Positions 25,761 through 35,862 of a stretch of DNA of 64,000 bases are shown here, piece by piece. Source of the stretch: Palsa-1447 sp964509885 (GTDB lineage Bacteria > Verrucomicrobiota > Verrucomicrobiia > Opitutales > Opitutaceae). A program made the translations under genes and the position numbers. Where the stretch lies: the NCBI GenBank assembly GCA_964509885.1, contig CAZDZL010000009.1, forward strand, positions 22,872-86,871, read 5' to 3'. Every line of letters begins with the position of its first letter. Positions within the stretch are counted from its first letter, which is position 1. Below the pieces are notes generated by a model that worked only from the letters and a program-made list of their open reading frames with translations, was not told the origin of the DNA and made no database searches.

Positions 25761-28208
25761 ATGAAGTCGCGACGGTATTTCTCCTCGGTCTGGATTGCAT
25801 TTCTGCTGGGGGCCGGAGCCATTCTCATTTGGAACACCGCCGCCCGAATCAATCGCCTCGATTACCTCTCAACCATTGGGGCGCCCGCCGAGGGTCACGC
25901 CGGTGGTGTCACCGGTTCCGCTCAGGGCGATGCAGAACTGACGCCCAACAATTCGCTGCCGATACCCGATCAACTCGAAGCGAGTTACCACTGGCTCGCG
26001 CAAACCCAGCGCATGCTGAATCGCGGCGAAGCCAGAGTGCGCCACATCGACTACGAGAATGCACCTTTCGGACGGACGGTGCTTGCGCCCTCACCTTATC
26101 GATGGTGGCTGGGTTTCCTGGCGTGGTGTGAGCATTTAACCACTGGAGCGTCCCCCTCGACGCTGGTCGAAAAGGCAGCACTCTTGGCCGATCCGCTTTT
26201 ATGGGGAATTGTCATTCTGGGATCGGCGATTTTCGCCGCGACGTGTTTTGGTTCGCTTTCCGCCTCTCTCGTATCCGTCGGCCTAGTCTCTCTTTTCCCG
26301 TTCATCACCGGCTTTTGGCCAGGCGCGCCCGATGACCGGGGCCTCGCTCAGGCTCTCGCGATGGCGAGCGTGCTGCTCCTTTGCCGCGCTGCAGCGGCAG
26401 TGCCCGAGGACGAGAAAGCAAGGCGACGTTGGTTCATTCTTGCCGGCATCGCGGGCGGGCTTGGCTTGTGGGTCAAAGCGTCCGTGCAGCTTCCGGTACT
26501 TTGGGGAATTGCCGGCGGCGGTCTCCTCGTCCCCCTCCTCGGCCCGCGCGGCGATACGCCGGCAAACGGCCGGAGACCTCTGCTTCCTTGGCGCGCCTGG
26601 GCCTGGGCGGGCGCCGCGACCACGATTCTGGCCTCATTTGTCGAATACACGTCGTCCGAGCTATGGGCTTGGGAACTGTCGTTTGTCCACCCGCTCCAGG
26701 GCCTGGCGTGGCTCGGTGCGGGAGAACTGCTGGTCCAGGCCAGCGCTTGGCTGCAATACCGGACCTTCTCCCGGTCCCCCAAGAATCTCGTCCTGGTCTC
26801 GTTGTCCATCGCGGTTGTGATCGCCGTGCCCGCCGTGCTCGTGATCCGTCACGGCGCCGATCTTTTCATTCTCGACAGCATGGGCTCGCACCTGACTCGG
26901 CTCCGCGGAGGGATCGTGGCCCCAAGCCTGGCGGCGTGGATGGGAAACCAGGGACCCTCGATCTGGCTGTGGCTGACGCTGGCGCCGGTGGGCGCGCTGC
27001 TTCCGGCCGTCTGGGTGCTGAGGAATGGCCAGATCGCGACGCCGATTCGGGCGGCGGTTGCGATCACGCTGGGGCCGGTGGTGGTGGCGCTATTCCTCGC
27101 CTGCGTTAAGCTCACCTGGTGGCAAACTCTCGATGCTTTGCTGCTGGTGACGCTGGCCGCGGTGGCTCCGGGGATTTCTTCCCAGGCGACTGGCCGAAAG
27201 GCACGCCTTGGCTGGATAAGCGTCGTCGTCTTTTTGCTATCCCCCGGGTTAATTTTCGCCGTGGGTTGGGACCGACCAAAGCAGGGCGATGTCCTTAGAC
27301 GTACAGAGCTCCAGGACCTGATTCTGCGCGATCTTGCGGGGTGGATCAGCCAGCATTCCGATCCGGGGTCCGCGATCGTGCTTTCGCCCCCCAGCGCGTC
27401 CGTTGCCCTTTGTTATTACGGAGCGTTCCGTGGCCTCGGCTCGGTGGGCGATGAAAACAAGGACGGCATAAGGGCCGCCATTCGCATCATGAGCGGCCGG
27501 AACATCGAAGTGGTGAAGGAGATGGTGAATCGCCGCAAAATCACGCACATCGTCCTGCTGTCCTGGGACACGTTCTTCGGGGACTTTGCCCGAGCTACCG
27601 ACGGCCAAGTCGAAGGAACCTTCGTCGATAAGCTCAAGTTCACGACTCTTCCACACTGGCTGCGTCCCTTGGCGTACCCGTTGCCTTCGATCCCGGGTTT
27701 CGAGGACGAGTCCGTGACGGTTTTGGAGGTTGTCGATGAACAGGATGAGGCGACCACCTTGGGCAACATCGCGCTGTATTTTCTCGAAATTGGGGATCTG
27801 GGCCGAGCCCGGTCGGCGGCCGAGGGACTGACCCGATTCTCCACGGATTTCGGCGCCTGGGTCGCCCGTGCCCAGGTGGCTGCCGCCATCCATGATGATG
27901 CCGAATTGGACAAGGTCCTTAAGGTGCTGCAGTCGCGCCTGGCGCTGAGGGTTCAGCCCTTGATCTCATGGAACCGCCGTGTCGATCTCTCGGTGGTCTT
28001 GGCCCGGGCCAGAGTCACGGAGCTCGCCAGGAAACAACTAACTCTGTGTATCAATGCCATCGATGATGACCGCATCCGCTCACTGTCGCCGGGGTCCGTT
28101 TACCGGCTGCTGGTCTTGTGCAGAGGATTGGGAGTGACCATGCCGCCGGCGGAACAAGCCCTCGCGCTTAGCCTGGTGCCCCCGACCTTGCGCGTTCGAT
28201 TGCAGTAG
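25761..28208 (+). CDS. STT3-like (GT-C fold) membrane protein with C-terminal helical repeats
   Basis: 815 residues. One N-terminal helix is followed by an exported loop containing VRHIDYENAPFGRTVLAPSP, then about ten membrane helices. A loop FWPGAPDDRGLAQA resembles the PDHHGL loop of oligosaccharyltransferase-like GT-C proteins. After residue 500 comes a soluble domain (GSAIVLSPPSASVALCYYG, VGDENKDG, IVLLSWDTFF), then TPR-like helices to the end. The layout is like that of STT3/PglB-related proteins, but the WWDYG motif is absent. A transferase acting on exported protein or polysaccharide is inferred. It lies 50 bases upstream of the CRTAC1 gene. Confidence 0.65.
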   Translation: MKSRRYFSSVWIAFLLGAGAILIWNTAARINRLDYLSTIGAPAEGHAGGVTGSAQGDAELTPNNSLPIPDQLEASYHWLAQTQRMLNRGEARVRHIDYENAPFGRTVLAPSPYRWWLGFLAWCEHLTTGASPSTLVEKAALLADPLLWGIVILGSAIFAATCFGSLSASLVSVGLVSLFPFITGFWPGAPDDRGLAQALAMASVLLLCRAAAAVPEDEKARRRWFILAGIAGGLGLWVKASVQLPVLWGIAGGGLLVPLLGPRGDTPANGRRPLLPWRAWAWAGAATTILASFVEYTSSELWAWELSFVHPLQGLAWLGAGELLVQASAWLQYRTFSRSPKNLVLVSLSIAVVIAVPAVLVIRHGADLFILDSMGSHLTRLRGGIVAPSLAAWMGNQGPSIWLWLTLAPVGALLPAVWVLRNGQIATPIRAAVAITLGPVVVALFLACVKLTWWQTLDALLLVTLAAVAPGISSQATGRKARLGWISVVVFLLSPGLIFAVGWDRPKQGDVLRRTELQDLILRDLAGWISQHSDPGSAIVLSPPSASVALCYYGAFRGLGSVGDENKDGIRAAIRIMSGRNIEVVKEMVNRRKITHIVLLSWDTFFGDFARATDGQVEGTFVDKLKFTTLPHWLRPLAYPLPSIPGFEDESVTVLEVVDEQDEATTLGNIALYFLEIGDLGRARSAAEGLTRFSTDFGAWVARAQVAAAIHDDAELDKVLKVLQSRLALRVQPLISWNRRVDLSVVLARARVTELARKQLTLCINAIDDDRIRSLSPGSVYRLLVLCRGLGVTMPPAEQALALSLVPPTLRVRLQ

Positions 28209-28258
28209 GGGGCATCACCGCCGCCGCACCACTCCTCGGCTCCATTGAAAAAAGCACA

Positions 28259-31200
28259 ATGAATCGTCGGGAAATGATCGTGCGGTCCTCTGCCGCCGCC
28301 GTGGGCTTCAGCCTGCGCGGCTTGCTTCGGGCAGCGGCCCTGGAGACTCCCCAGGCCAAGCCGGTCCCGTTTGAGGCCGCGCCACTGGTGGGGCGCAAGT
28401 TGAACCCTCGTTCCGGCCCGCCCGGGAAAACCATGTTCACCCTGCTGCCGCCCGAAACCACCGGCGTGCGGACGGAAAACCAGTACGCCGACCCGCAGAT
28501 GAGGGGCGCGCTTTTCCAGCAATACAACGGCGGCTCCATTGGGACGGGCGTGGCTATCGGGGACTACGACAACGACGGAAGGCCCGATATTTTCGTCGTC
28601 AGCAAGACGGAATCGTGCCGGCTCTTCCGCAATCTCGGCGACTTCAAGTTCGAGGACGTGACGGACAAGGCCGGCGTCGGGGACAAGGGTGACGCGGCGA
28701 GGATTTGGAAGTTTGGCGCCACCTTCGCCGATGTGAACAACGACGGTCTCCTGGACATCTACGTCTGCCGCTACAACGCCCCGAACCTGCTCTACATCAA
28801 CCAGGGCGACGGCACCTTCAAGGAGATGGCGCATGCCTACGGCCTGGACGTGGTCGATTCCTCGGTGATGGCGGCGTTCAGCGACTATGATCGCGACGGG
28901 CGGCTCGACGTGTACATCGCCACGAACATGCTGGGCAACGAAGGCGACAGTGGCGGGCGGCGAGGGTATATGTTCCACAACCAGGGCGATGGGACGTTCC
29001 GGGACGTCACCGAAAAGGCGGGCATCGTTCTGCGCACCCGAAGCCATTCTGCAACCTGGTGGGATTATGATAACGACGGTTGGCCGGATCTCTACGTTGC
29101 CTACGACTACGGCGTGCCGGATTCCCTCTACCACAACAACCGGGACGGAACGTTTACCGACGTGTCCGGAAGCGTCTTGCCGCACACGGCCTTCTCTTCC
29201 ATGGGCTCGGATTACGGTGACGTGAACAACGACGGGCTGATCGATTTCATCGTCGCCGACATGGCCTCCGCCACCCATGAGAAGGACCAGCGTATGATGG
29301 CCGATTCCAGAGCGCGCCTCGACGAAAGGCCGGATGGCGCCACAACAGTGGCGAAGATTCCTCGAAATGCCCTGCTGATCAATACGGGAACGGGTTATTT
29401 TCAGGAAGCGGCGTTTCTGGCGGGAGTCGCCGCCACCGATTGGACTTGGTCGATCCGTCTGGTGGATTTGGACAATGATGGTCGCCTCGACCTGCACGTC
29501 ACAAATGGATTTCCGTACGATCCCAACGTTGACGTCGTGAAGCGCCAGATGAGCGCCGAAAGCCTGTCCGAGTCCGCACGGATCATGACGGCGAGTCCGA
29601 TCCGTGCCGAAAAGCACATTGCCATGCGCAACCTCGGGAACCTCCAGTTTGAAGACGTCAGCGCGGACTGGGGCCTCGACCAACGGGCGGTGAGTTTTGG
29701 CGCCGCCTACGGCGACCTGGATGGGGACGGAGACCTCGATGTCGTCTATAGCAACTACCACGGCGGCGTCACCGTCCTGAGGAATGACTGCCAAACGGGG
29801 CATCGTGTGATTTTCGATCTCCGCGGGACGCCCTCGAATCGGTTCGGCGTGGGGGCCACCATTCGAATCGAAAGCGCGCTGGGGGTGCAGGTGTCCACGC
29901 TGGGCCTCGCGCGGGGCTACCTTTCGAGCAGCGAGCCCATGCTCCAGTTCGGTCTGGGAGAGGACACGGTAATCAAGCGCCTCGTCGTAACCTGGCCGAG
30001 CGGCCACATGCAGGCCTGGGAAAACGTGGCGGTGGATCAGCGTTATCTGATTTCCGAACCCGCTGGACCCGCCGCACCCGCTTCCGTTTCCCAGCCGGCG
30101 GAGGCTTCGGCGCCCCGCGCGTCGTTTCAGGAGGTGAGCCATGGCCTGGGCCTTGCCGTGCGCATGCGGGAGGCGGCCGTCGACGAAGCTGCGCTCCAGC
30201 GCTTGGTGCCATTTCGCTTCAATCGCCGCGGTCCGGCCCTGGCGGTGGGGAGGCTGGCCGGAGGGGAAGGGGAATCGATCGTGATCGGAGGCACCACGCG
30301 GGACCTGCCTGCCATTGCCCGCCGCACCGGCGGGGCAAACTTCGAGGTCGATCCCCTTGCGGGAGTCTCCGCCAACCCGGTCGATAATGGGCCGATCTTG
30401 GTCTTCGACGCGAATGGCGACGGCAACGACGATGTTCTCGTCACCATGGGGGGCAATTCGCTCCCTGCCGGTATGTCGGAGTACCAGCCCCGTCTCTACC
30501 TTGGCGATGGCCTGGGCGGCCTTCGACCCGCCGAGGGAGACGCCTTGCCGCCATTGTCGATCAACGCGGGGGCGGTCGCGGCCGCGGACTTTGATCGGGA
30601 CGGATTGCTGGATGTGTTCATCGGCGGCCGCATCAGCTCCGGGCAGTACCCGTACGCGCCGCAAAGCGCCCTCCTGAAGAACCACGGCGGCAGGTTTGAG
30701 GATGTCACCGACACTGTGGCTCCCGGCTTGCGTGAAGTCGGCATGGTCACATCGGCCCTCTGGAGCGATGTGGACGGGGACGGGTGGCCGGACCTGCTGC
30801 TGACCCTTGAGTGGGGCCATGTGAAATATTTCCATAACAAACGCGGCATGGGCTTCGAGGACTGGACGGAAAAAGCGGGCTTTGCCGCGGCGGGCACCGG
30901 ATGGTGGACGTCGATCGCGTCGGCGGATTTCAACGGCGATGGCCGGCCCGACTATGTGGTGGGAAATTTGGGCTTAAATACGCAGTACCATGCAGATGCG
31001 GGACATCCGGCCCTGATCTACTCGGGCGACTTCAACGGCGACGGTTCCTCGGAGCTGGTTGAGGCCTATTGCGAAGGCGACCGCGTTTATCCCTGGCGCG
31101 CGCGCCGCGATCTTGGCGCAGTGTTCCCGTTCATCTTGAGGCATTTCCCCCTCAACAACGATTATGCGCGGGCCACGGTGGGGGACATCTTCGGCGACGG

Positions 31201-31888
31201 CAGGATTGCGAAGGCCCAGCGCTTCGAGGCCACGGAGCTGCGCAGCGGCGTGTTCCTCAGCCAGAGCGATGGAACTTACCTCTTTGAACCACTGCCGCGG
31301 ATCGCCCAGATTGCCCCGCTGCAGGGGATCGTCGCCGGGGACTTCTTCGGCGACGGCAATGCCGGCATCTACGCGGTGCAAAATTCGTTCGCACCCATTC
31401 CCGCCGTCGGACGCTTCGACGGCGGAATCAGCCAGATGCTTCGCGGCGACGGCCAGGGCCACTTCGCCGCGGTGACTCCCGCCGAGAGCGGCTTAGTGGT
31501 GCCGCGCGACGCGAAAGCGCTCGTCGTTCTCGATCTCGACCACGACGGCTGGCCCGACTTCCTCGTATCGAGAAACAACGACGATATGCTCGCCTTTCGG
31601 AACAACGGCGTTGTCGGCCGCAGGTCCGTGGGCATCACGCTGCGTGGGCCGGCCGGCAATCCCACCGGGGTGGGTGCAAGGATCACCGTCGAATTGGCGG
31701 ATGGCTCGACAAGGAGCAGCGAAGTGTTTGCCGGTTCCGGCTACTACAGCCAATCCACCTCGGCGTGTTTTTTTGGCTATTCGGACGCAAATCCCCCGCG
31801 CCAAGTCGGCGTTCGCTGGCCATTGGGGATGACAACGCAGCATCCATTTCCTCCCGGATCGTCGTCATTGGTCCTCTCGCAGCGGTGA
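28259..31888 (+). CDS. exported double CRTAC1-like protein (FG-GAP/VCBS + ASPIC/UnbV)
   Basis: 1209 residues. The N-terminus MNRREMIVRSSAAAVGFSL is Tat-like. Many FG-GAP/VCBS repeats bind Ca2+ through motifs such as GDYDNDGRPDIFV, ADVNNDGLLDIYV and SDYDRDGRLDVYI, forming a beta-propeller (about 95-510). An ASPIC/UnbV domain follows at about 530-600 (GYLSSSEPMLQFGLG, VTWPSGH). A second propeller (about 640-1120: FDANGDGNDDVLV, DVDGDGWPDLLL) and a second, weaker ASPIC domain (about 1135-1208: VGVRWPLG) come next. Single CRTAC1 proteins have one such unit. The function is unknown; it is probably a surface or periplasmic carbohydrate- or protein-binding protein. Confidence 0.85.
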   Translation: MNRREMIVRSSAAAVGFSLRGLLRAAALETPQAKPVPFEAAPLVGRKLNPRSGPPGKTMFTLLPPETTGVRTENQYADPQMRGALFQQYNGGSIGTGVAIGDYDNDGRPDIFVVSKTESCRLFRNLGDFKFEDVTDKAGVGDKGDAARIWKFGATFADVNNDGLLDIYVCRYNAPNLLYINQGDGTFKEMAHAYGLDVVDSSVMAAFSDYDRDGRLDVYIATNMLGNEGDSGGRRGYMFHNQGDGTFRDVTEKAGIVLRTRSHSATWWDYDNDGWPDLYVAYDYGVPDSLYHNNRDGTFTDVSGSVLPHTAFSSMGSDYGDVNNDGLIDFIVADMASATHEKDQRMMADSRARLDERPDGATTVAKIPRNALLINTGTGYFQEAAFLAGVAATDWTWSIRLVDLDNDGRLDLHVTNGFPYDPNVDVVKRQMSAESLSESARIMTASPIRAEKHIAMRNLGNLQFEDVSADWGLDQRAVSFGAAYGDLDGDGDLDVVYSNYHGGVTVLRNDCQTGHRVIFDLRGTPSNRFGVGATIRIESALGVQVSTLGLARGYLSSSEPMLQFGLGEDTVIKRLVVTWPSGHMQAWENVAVDQRYLISEPAGPAAPASVSQPAEASAPRASFQEVSHGLGLAVRMREAAVDEAALQRLVPFRFNRRGPALAVGRLAGGEGESIVIGGTTRDLPAIARRTGGANFEVDPLAGVSANPVDNGPILVFDANGDGNDDVLVTMGGNSLPAGMSEYQPRLYLGDGLGGLRPAEGDALPPLSINAGAVAAADFDRDGLLDVFIGGRISSGQYPYAPQSALLKNHGGRFEDVTDTVAPGLREVGMVTSALWSDVDGDGWPDLLLTLEWGHVKYFHNKRGMGFEDWTEKAGFAAAGTGWWTSIASADFNGDGRPDYVVGNLGLNTQYHADAGHPALIYSGDFNGDGSSELVEAYCEGDRVYPWRARRDLGAVFPFILRHFPLNNDYARATVGDIFGDGRIAKAQRFEATELRSGVFLSQSDGTYLFEPLPRIAQIAPLQGIVAGDFFGDGNAGIYAVQNSFAPIPAVGRFDGGISQMLRGDGQGHFAAVTPAESGLVVPRDAKALVVLDLDHDGWPDFLVSRNNDDMLAFRNNGVVGRRSVGITLRGPAGNPTGVGARITVELADGSTRSSEVFAGSGYYSQSTSACFFGYSDANPPRQVGVRWPLGMTTQHPFPPGSSSLVLSQR

Positions 31889-31892
31889 TTTA

Positions 31893-31903
31893 GCAACGTT
31901 TGC
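31893..31903. promoter_or_regulatory. possible LacI-type half-palindrome
   Basis: GCAA-CGT-TTGC lies just after the CRTAC1 stop and about 160 bases before the TonB receptor. It is one base short of the GCAAACGTTTGC-type operator of some LacI-family proteins. A single weak match, listed because a LacI gene is 6.3 kb upstream. Confidence 0.2.
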
Positions 31904-32060
31904 ATAGGAACGGAATCGAGTTGGCGCCAGGCCTGAGGCACACCTCTCCCGTCAGCTACCGATTGCTTTACCCCGCAAACGACCCCGATCACCCCGTCTC
32001 CTGATTGGAGATTCCTGTCCACGCGAAGCGCAGCCTTTTACCTAACAACCACCCCAAACT

Positions 32061-35000
32061 ATGAATCACACACCCAGGCATTCACGGCTTATAGCCGTAC
32101 TGGTCGCCGCGATATCGGCCTGCGCGAGCATCCAGGCCCAGACAGCCCCGAGTTCCGCCCAGCCCGCCAGCACGACGACAACGACGACGACGACGACAAC
32201 GGATGCCTCGAAAGACCAACCCGTCCTGCTGTCGCCGTTCGAAGTCAGCGCCACCGCTGGCAAGGAAAGCTATGTCGCGGAGACCACGCTGGCCGGAAAC
32301 CGACTCAGCACCGACCTGCGCGACATCGGCAGTTCCGTGACCGTGGTCACCTCGCAGTTCCTCTCGGACATCGGAGCGACGGACAACACCTCGCTGCTCC
32401 AAAGCCTCGGCGGCACCGAAGTGGGTGGCGTCAACGGCAACTATGCAAGTCCCGGTCCCGGTAACAGCAGCGCGACTCGCACCGAAGACACCATCCATCC
32501 GAGCGAGGACACCCGCATTCGCGGTCTTGCTGCTGCCGACAATACCCACGACTTCTTTCTCTCGGACATCCCCTGGGACTCTTACAATATCGACCGCATC
32601 GATATCTCACGCGGACCGAATGCGATTCTCTTTGGTGAAGGCAGCCCCGCTGGCATCATCAATGCCGGCAGCAAGAGCGCCGAGTTCACGAATTCCGGGA
32701 ACCTGGACCTGCGCTTTGGCAGTTGGGGCACCACCCGCGAGAGCTTGGATTACAATTTCCAGATCGTGCCTGACCAGGTCGCCTTCCGGCTCGACCTCCT
32801 GAACGACCACGAGAAATATGAGCAGCGGCCGGCCTTTTCGAAGGACCAGCGCATATCAGGAGCACTCCGCGTCGAACCTGCTTTCCTGAACAAGGGCGGA
32901 AATCACACCGTCTTCAAGGCGAACTTCGAGAAGGGCCAGATCGATTCCGACAATCCTCGCGCGCTTCCTCCGACGGACCACATCACCCCGTTCTTTAACC
33001 CCGCGGACACTGGAGCTTATCAGGCGGGACTGAATGGTTTGAATTCGTGGGTAGCCGGCCTCCCCGCCAGTTACGTCGCCAGCGCCGCAAACGGCTATGC
33101 AGGTGCTGGCCGTGCCGGCAATTCGAATGACGATCCGTGGTTTACGAACGGCCAGGTCGGAAATTCCAGTTTTCCGCTAAATGTCTTCCAGAACGGTTCC
33201 ACCGTCGGTTCTGCGGGCACCTACCGCTTCACCTCCCTGCCTCAGCCCGGTATGGCCTCAACCGTCGGCCTCGTTTGGCCCTACGGCGCGTTTCCCGGCG
33301 CATGGCTCCATATCAACGGCGCATCGGCGGAACCCATCTATGCGGGGCTGCCCTACGCCAACGCCGGCCTCTTCACGGATACCTCGCTCACCGATCCTTC
33401 GGCCTTCAATTTCTACAAGAACCTGATCGACGGTAGCATGAAGTCGGAATGGCAGCGTTTCTGGACGGCGACGGCGGATCTCTCGCAGACCTTCCTCAAC
33501 GACCAGGTTGGCTTCGACCTTGCTTACAACAAGCAGCACTACGAAAACGGCCAGATCAACCCGTTCGGCGGTGCCGTTCCCTTGTACATTGACGTCATGT
33601 CGACCAACAACGACGGAACGTCGCTCGCGACCGCCAGCTCGAATCCGAATTATGGCCGCCCCTACGTCATCAACAACGACAACGCTACCAACGACCAATA
33701 TATCAGCGATCGCGAGGATGCGCGCGCCACGGGCTTTGTCACACATGACTTCAGCAAGGACGGCTCTGAATGGTGGCAAAAGCTCCTTGGCGTCCAGACC
33801 CTGACCGGCTTGGCGGAAGATGCGAAGCAGACCACCAGCACCATGGCTTGGCAGCAGTATGGATATCTCGGCTCAAACCTCGCTCTCGCCGATACCCTCG
33901 ACGGCGGATACAGCGGCAGTAACTTCCAAAGTGTAAACCCGCAGGAGGTCATCTACCTGGGGCCCTCGCTGGTCGGCAAGCCGCTCTCGGGAGCCAATAT
34001 TTCCAGGGTCACCGGCAACCCGACGATCGGCAGCCAACCGGTCAATTACTTTGATTTCACTCCGAACCCGGCGAACTCTTCACTGAGCCCCACCGATCCA
34101 GCGTACTACAACGGCTGGACGGGCCAGCAGACCCTGACGGTCACCAATTCCGAAGCCGACCCTTCCGTCAACCGCAAGCTCTTGGCCACTTCCGATAGCA
34201 TAACGCGCTCGGTCACTACCTCCCAGGCGTTGGTCTACGAGGGCAAGTGGCTGGATGACGCACTTGTGGGCATCTATGGCTGGCGCAAGGACATCAACAC
34301 GAGCTATGCGGATTCCGCCACCCTCGGCGACGCGAACGACGCGCAAAGCCTCAACTTCAACAACGTCAATTTTTCGAACGTGACACCGGGTCGCGTTGAA
34401 GTTCAGTCCCGCTCCTACAGCATTGTAGCTCATCTCGGGGAACTCCCTGGCGTGAAGCAGTTCGCCAGCAAGCTTCCCGTCGACATCAGTCTGTCCTACA
34501 GCGTATCGACCAACTTCGAGCCGAACTCGAGCCGCCTCAACATCAACGGGGATGCCGTCGCGCCTCCGTCGGGCAAGACCATCGAGCGTGGCATTCAGCT
34601 CGAGACGCGTAACGGCATGTTCGCCCTGAGGGTCAATCGCTATGTGACCGGCATCACGAACGGTTCGAACCCAGACGGTACCGCCTTCGCCGCCGAGCTG
34701 GCCAATTTCGTCGGCAACTCGGCATACTACGGCAACGTCTTCTATTATCACACGGACCAGTCCACACCGCTCCAGGCAGGACCCACGTCTGTTCAGTCCA
34801 CCAATCCGGGCATCGGCCCCGATGGTGGCGTGCCAGGCCTAGCTGTTGGCGGCGAGGGCTCGGGCTGGTACTTCGATAGCAATCAATACCACACCCAAGC
34901 GATGGAGAATCTCCAGAATGCCTCGACCGCAGCCACGCGGGCTTGGGAGACCCAGCTTAACACCGATTTCCCCAACTTCTTTAAGAATTGGGGCATGGGC

Positions 35001-35792
35001 AGCTTGTCCCAGGTGCAGGCCGGACTTGTCCCGAGGAGTCAGTTGCAGGGCACCCCAGGCGAACAGAACTTCGCGATCACGGAAAACTCCCAGTCCGAGG
35101 GCTGGGAAGTTGAGCTCGACGCCAACCCCACAAAGAATTGGCGCCTTGCGCTCAACGCCACGGAAACGGATGCGAAGATCACGCAAATCGGAGACGCGGC
35201 CCTGACCAAATTCATGACCGAGACAGCGGCCTATGTTAAGGGCCCCGGCGGCTCTCAGCAGTGGTTCTGGGGGCAGGACGTCGCTCCAAGCGTTCCTGAC
35301 GTCGCCCAAGCCTACTACATCGCCTACAACGGGCTCCCTGCGGTCGGCGGCGCTTATGCCGAACTCCAGCAGCAGCAGGGTGTCGCGGTAGAGCAACTCG
35401 CCAAGTGGCGCTTCAACCTGACGACCAACTATGACTTCGACCGTAGCTTCCTCAAGGGGGTTAACATTGGTGCTGGCATACGTTACACGGGCCGTGAGGT
35501 CATCGGCTATCCCCCGAGTGGCGATCCCACGCTCCCGCCCCCGTACCTCCCCAACCTAGGCGCGCCAGAATATGCGCCGAGTGAGACCAACTTCGACCTC
35601 TGGGTTGGTTATCACCGCAGGCTCTCCAGCAAGATCGGATGGAACATTCAGCTTAATGTCGAAAACGTCGGCAAAGGGAATTACCTGATTCCGGTCAGCT
35701 ATCAGGCACCGATAAACGGCGTCTCACAACCCGCGTTCTACCGCATCGGTCCGACGGAGAAGTTCACGATTAAGAACGTGTTCACATTCTGA
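32061..35792 (+). CDS. TonB-dependent receptor (large, Opitutaceae type)
   Basis: 1243 residues. The signal peptide is LIAVLVAAISACASIQAQ, followed by an Ala/Pro/Ser linker with ten consecutive Thr. The conserved start of the mature part is VLLSPFEVSATAGKESYVAE. The plug domain contains LRDIGSSVTVVTSQFLSDIG and IDRIDISRGPNAILFGEG, then PAGIIN. A long 22-strand barrel ends KFTIKNVFTF with the usual terminal Phe. It imports a ligand across the outer membrane using TonB; in this setting a glycan or a degradation product is most likely. It is preceded by the CRTAC1 gene (172-base gap) and followed by a strong terminator. Confidence 0.93.
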   Translation: MNHTPRHSRLIAVLVAAISACASIQAQTAPSSAQPASTTTTTTTTTTDASKDQPVLLSPFEVSATAGKESYVAETTLAGNRLSTDLRDIGSSVTVVTSQFLSDIGATDNTSLLQSLGGTEVGGVNGNYASPGPGNSSATRTEDTIHPSEDTRIRGLAAADNTHDFFLSDIPWDSYNIDRIDISRGPNAILFGEGSPAGIINAGSKSAEFTNSGNLDLRFGSWGTTRESLDYNFQIVPDQVAFRLDLLNDHEKYEQRPAFSKDQRISGALRVEPAFLNKGGNHTVFKANFEKGQIDSDNPRALPPTDHITPFFNPADTGAYQAGLNGLNSWVAGLPASYVASAANGYAGAGRAGNSNDDPWFTNGQVGNSSFPLNVFQNGSTVGSAGTYRFTSLPQPGMASTVGLVWPYGAFPGAWLHINGASAEPIYAGLPYANAGLFTDTSLTDPSAFNFYKNLIDGSMKSEWQRFWTATADLSQTFLNDQVGFDLAYNKQHYENGQINPFGGAVPLYIDVMSTNNDGTSLATASSNPNYGRPYVINNDNATNDQYISDREDARATGFVTHDFSKDGSEWWQKLLGVQTLTGLAEDAKQTTSTMAWQQYGYLGSNLALADTLDGGYSGSNFQSVNPQEVIYLGPSLVGKPLSGANISRVTGNPTIGSQPVNYFDFTPNPANSSLSPTDPAYYNGWTGQQTLTVTNSEADPSVNRKLLATSDSITRSVTTSQALVYEGKWLDDALVGIYGWRKDINTSYADSATLGDANDAQSLNFNNVNFSNVTPGRVEVQSRSYSIVAHLGELPGVKQFASKLPVDISLSYSVSTNFEPNSSRLNINGDAVAPPSGKTIERGIQLETRNGMFALRVNRYVTGITNGSNPDGTAFAAELANFVGNSAYYGNVFYYHTDQSTPLQAGPTSVQSTNPGIGPDGGVPGLAVGGEGSGWYFDSNQYHTQAMENLQNASTAATRAWETQLNTDFPNFFKNWGMGSLSQVQAGLVPRSQLQGTPGEQNFAITENSQSEGWEVELDANPTKNWRLALNATETDAKITQIGDAALTKFMTETAAYVKGPGGSQQWFWGQDVAPSVPDVAQAYYIAYNGLPAVGGAYAELQQQQGVAVEQLAKWRFNLTTNYDFDRSFLKGVNIGAGIRYTGREVIGYPPSGDPTLPPPYLPNLGAPEYAPSETNFDLWVGYHRRLSSKIGWNIQLNVENVGKGNYLIPVSYQAPINGVSQPAFYRIGPTEKFTIKNVFTF
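32172..32201 (+). repeat. ACG/ACA trinucleotide tract encoding ten Thr
   Basis: Ten consecutive Thr codons (eight ACG, two ACA) in the linker between signal peptide and plug of the TonB receptor. Unit changes would alter linker length but keep the frame. Confidence 0.85.
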
Positions 35793-35833
35793 ACACCTAG
35801 TCCCGAGGTAGGTACGATCAGAGGATAGTACCA

Positions 35834-35862
35834 GTCGCCAGCCAATTTAGAAGGCTGGCGAC
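35834..35862 (+). terminator. strong hairpin terminator after TonB receptor
   Basis: GTCGCCAGCC-aatttagaa-GGCTGGCGAC forms a perfect 10-bp stem with a 9-base loop, followed by a short T run (TTTCATTG). It lies 42 bases after the receptor stop codon and separates it from the phosphorylase operon. Confidence 0.75.
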
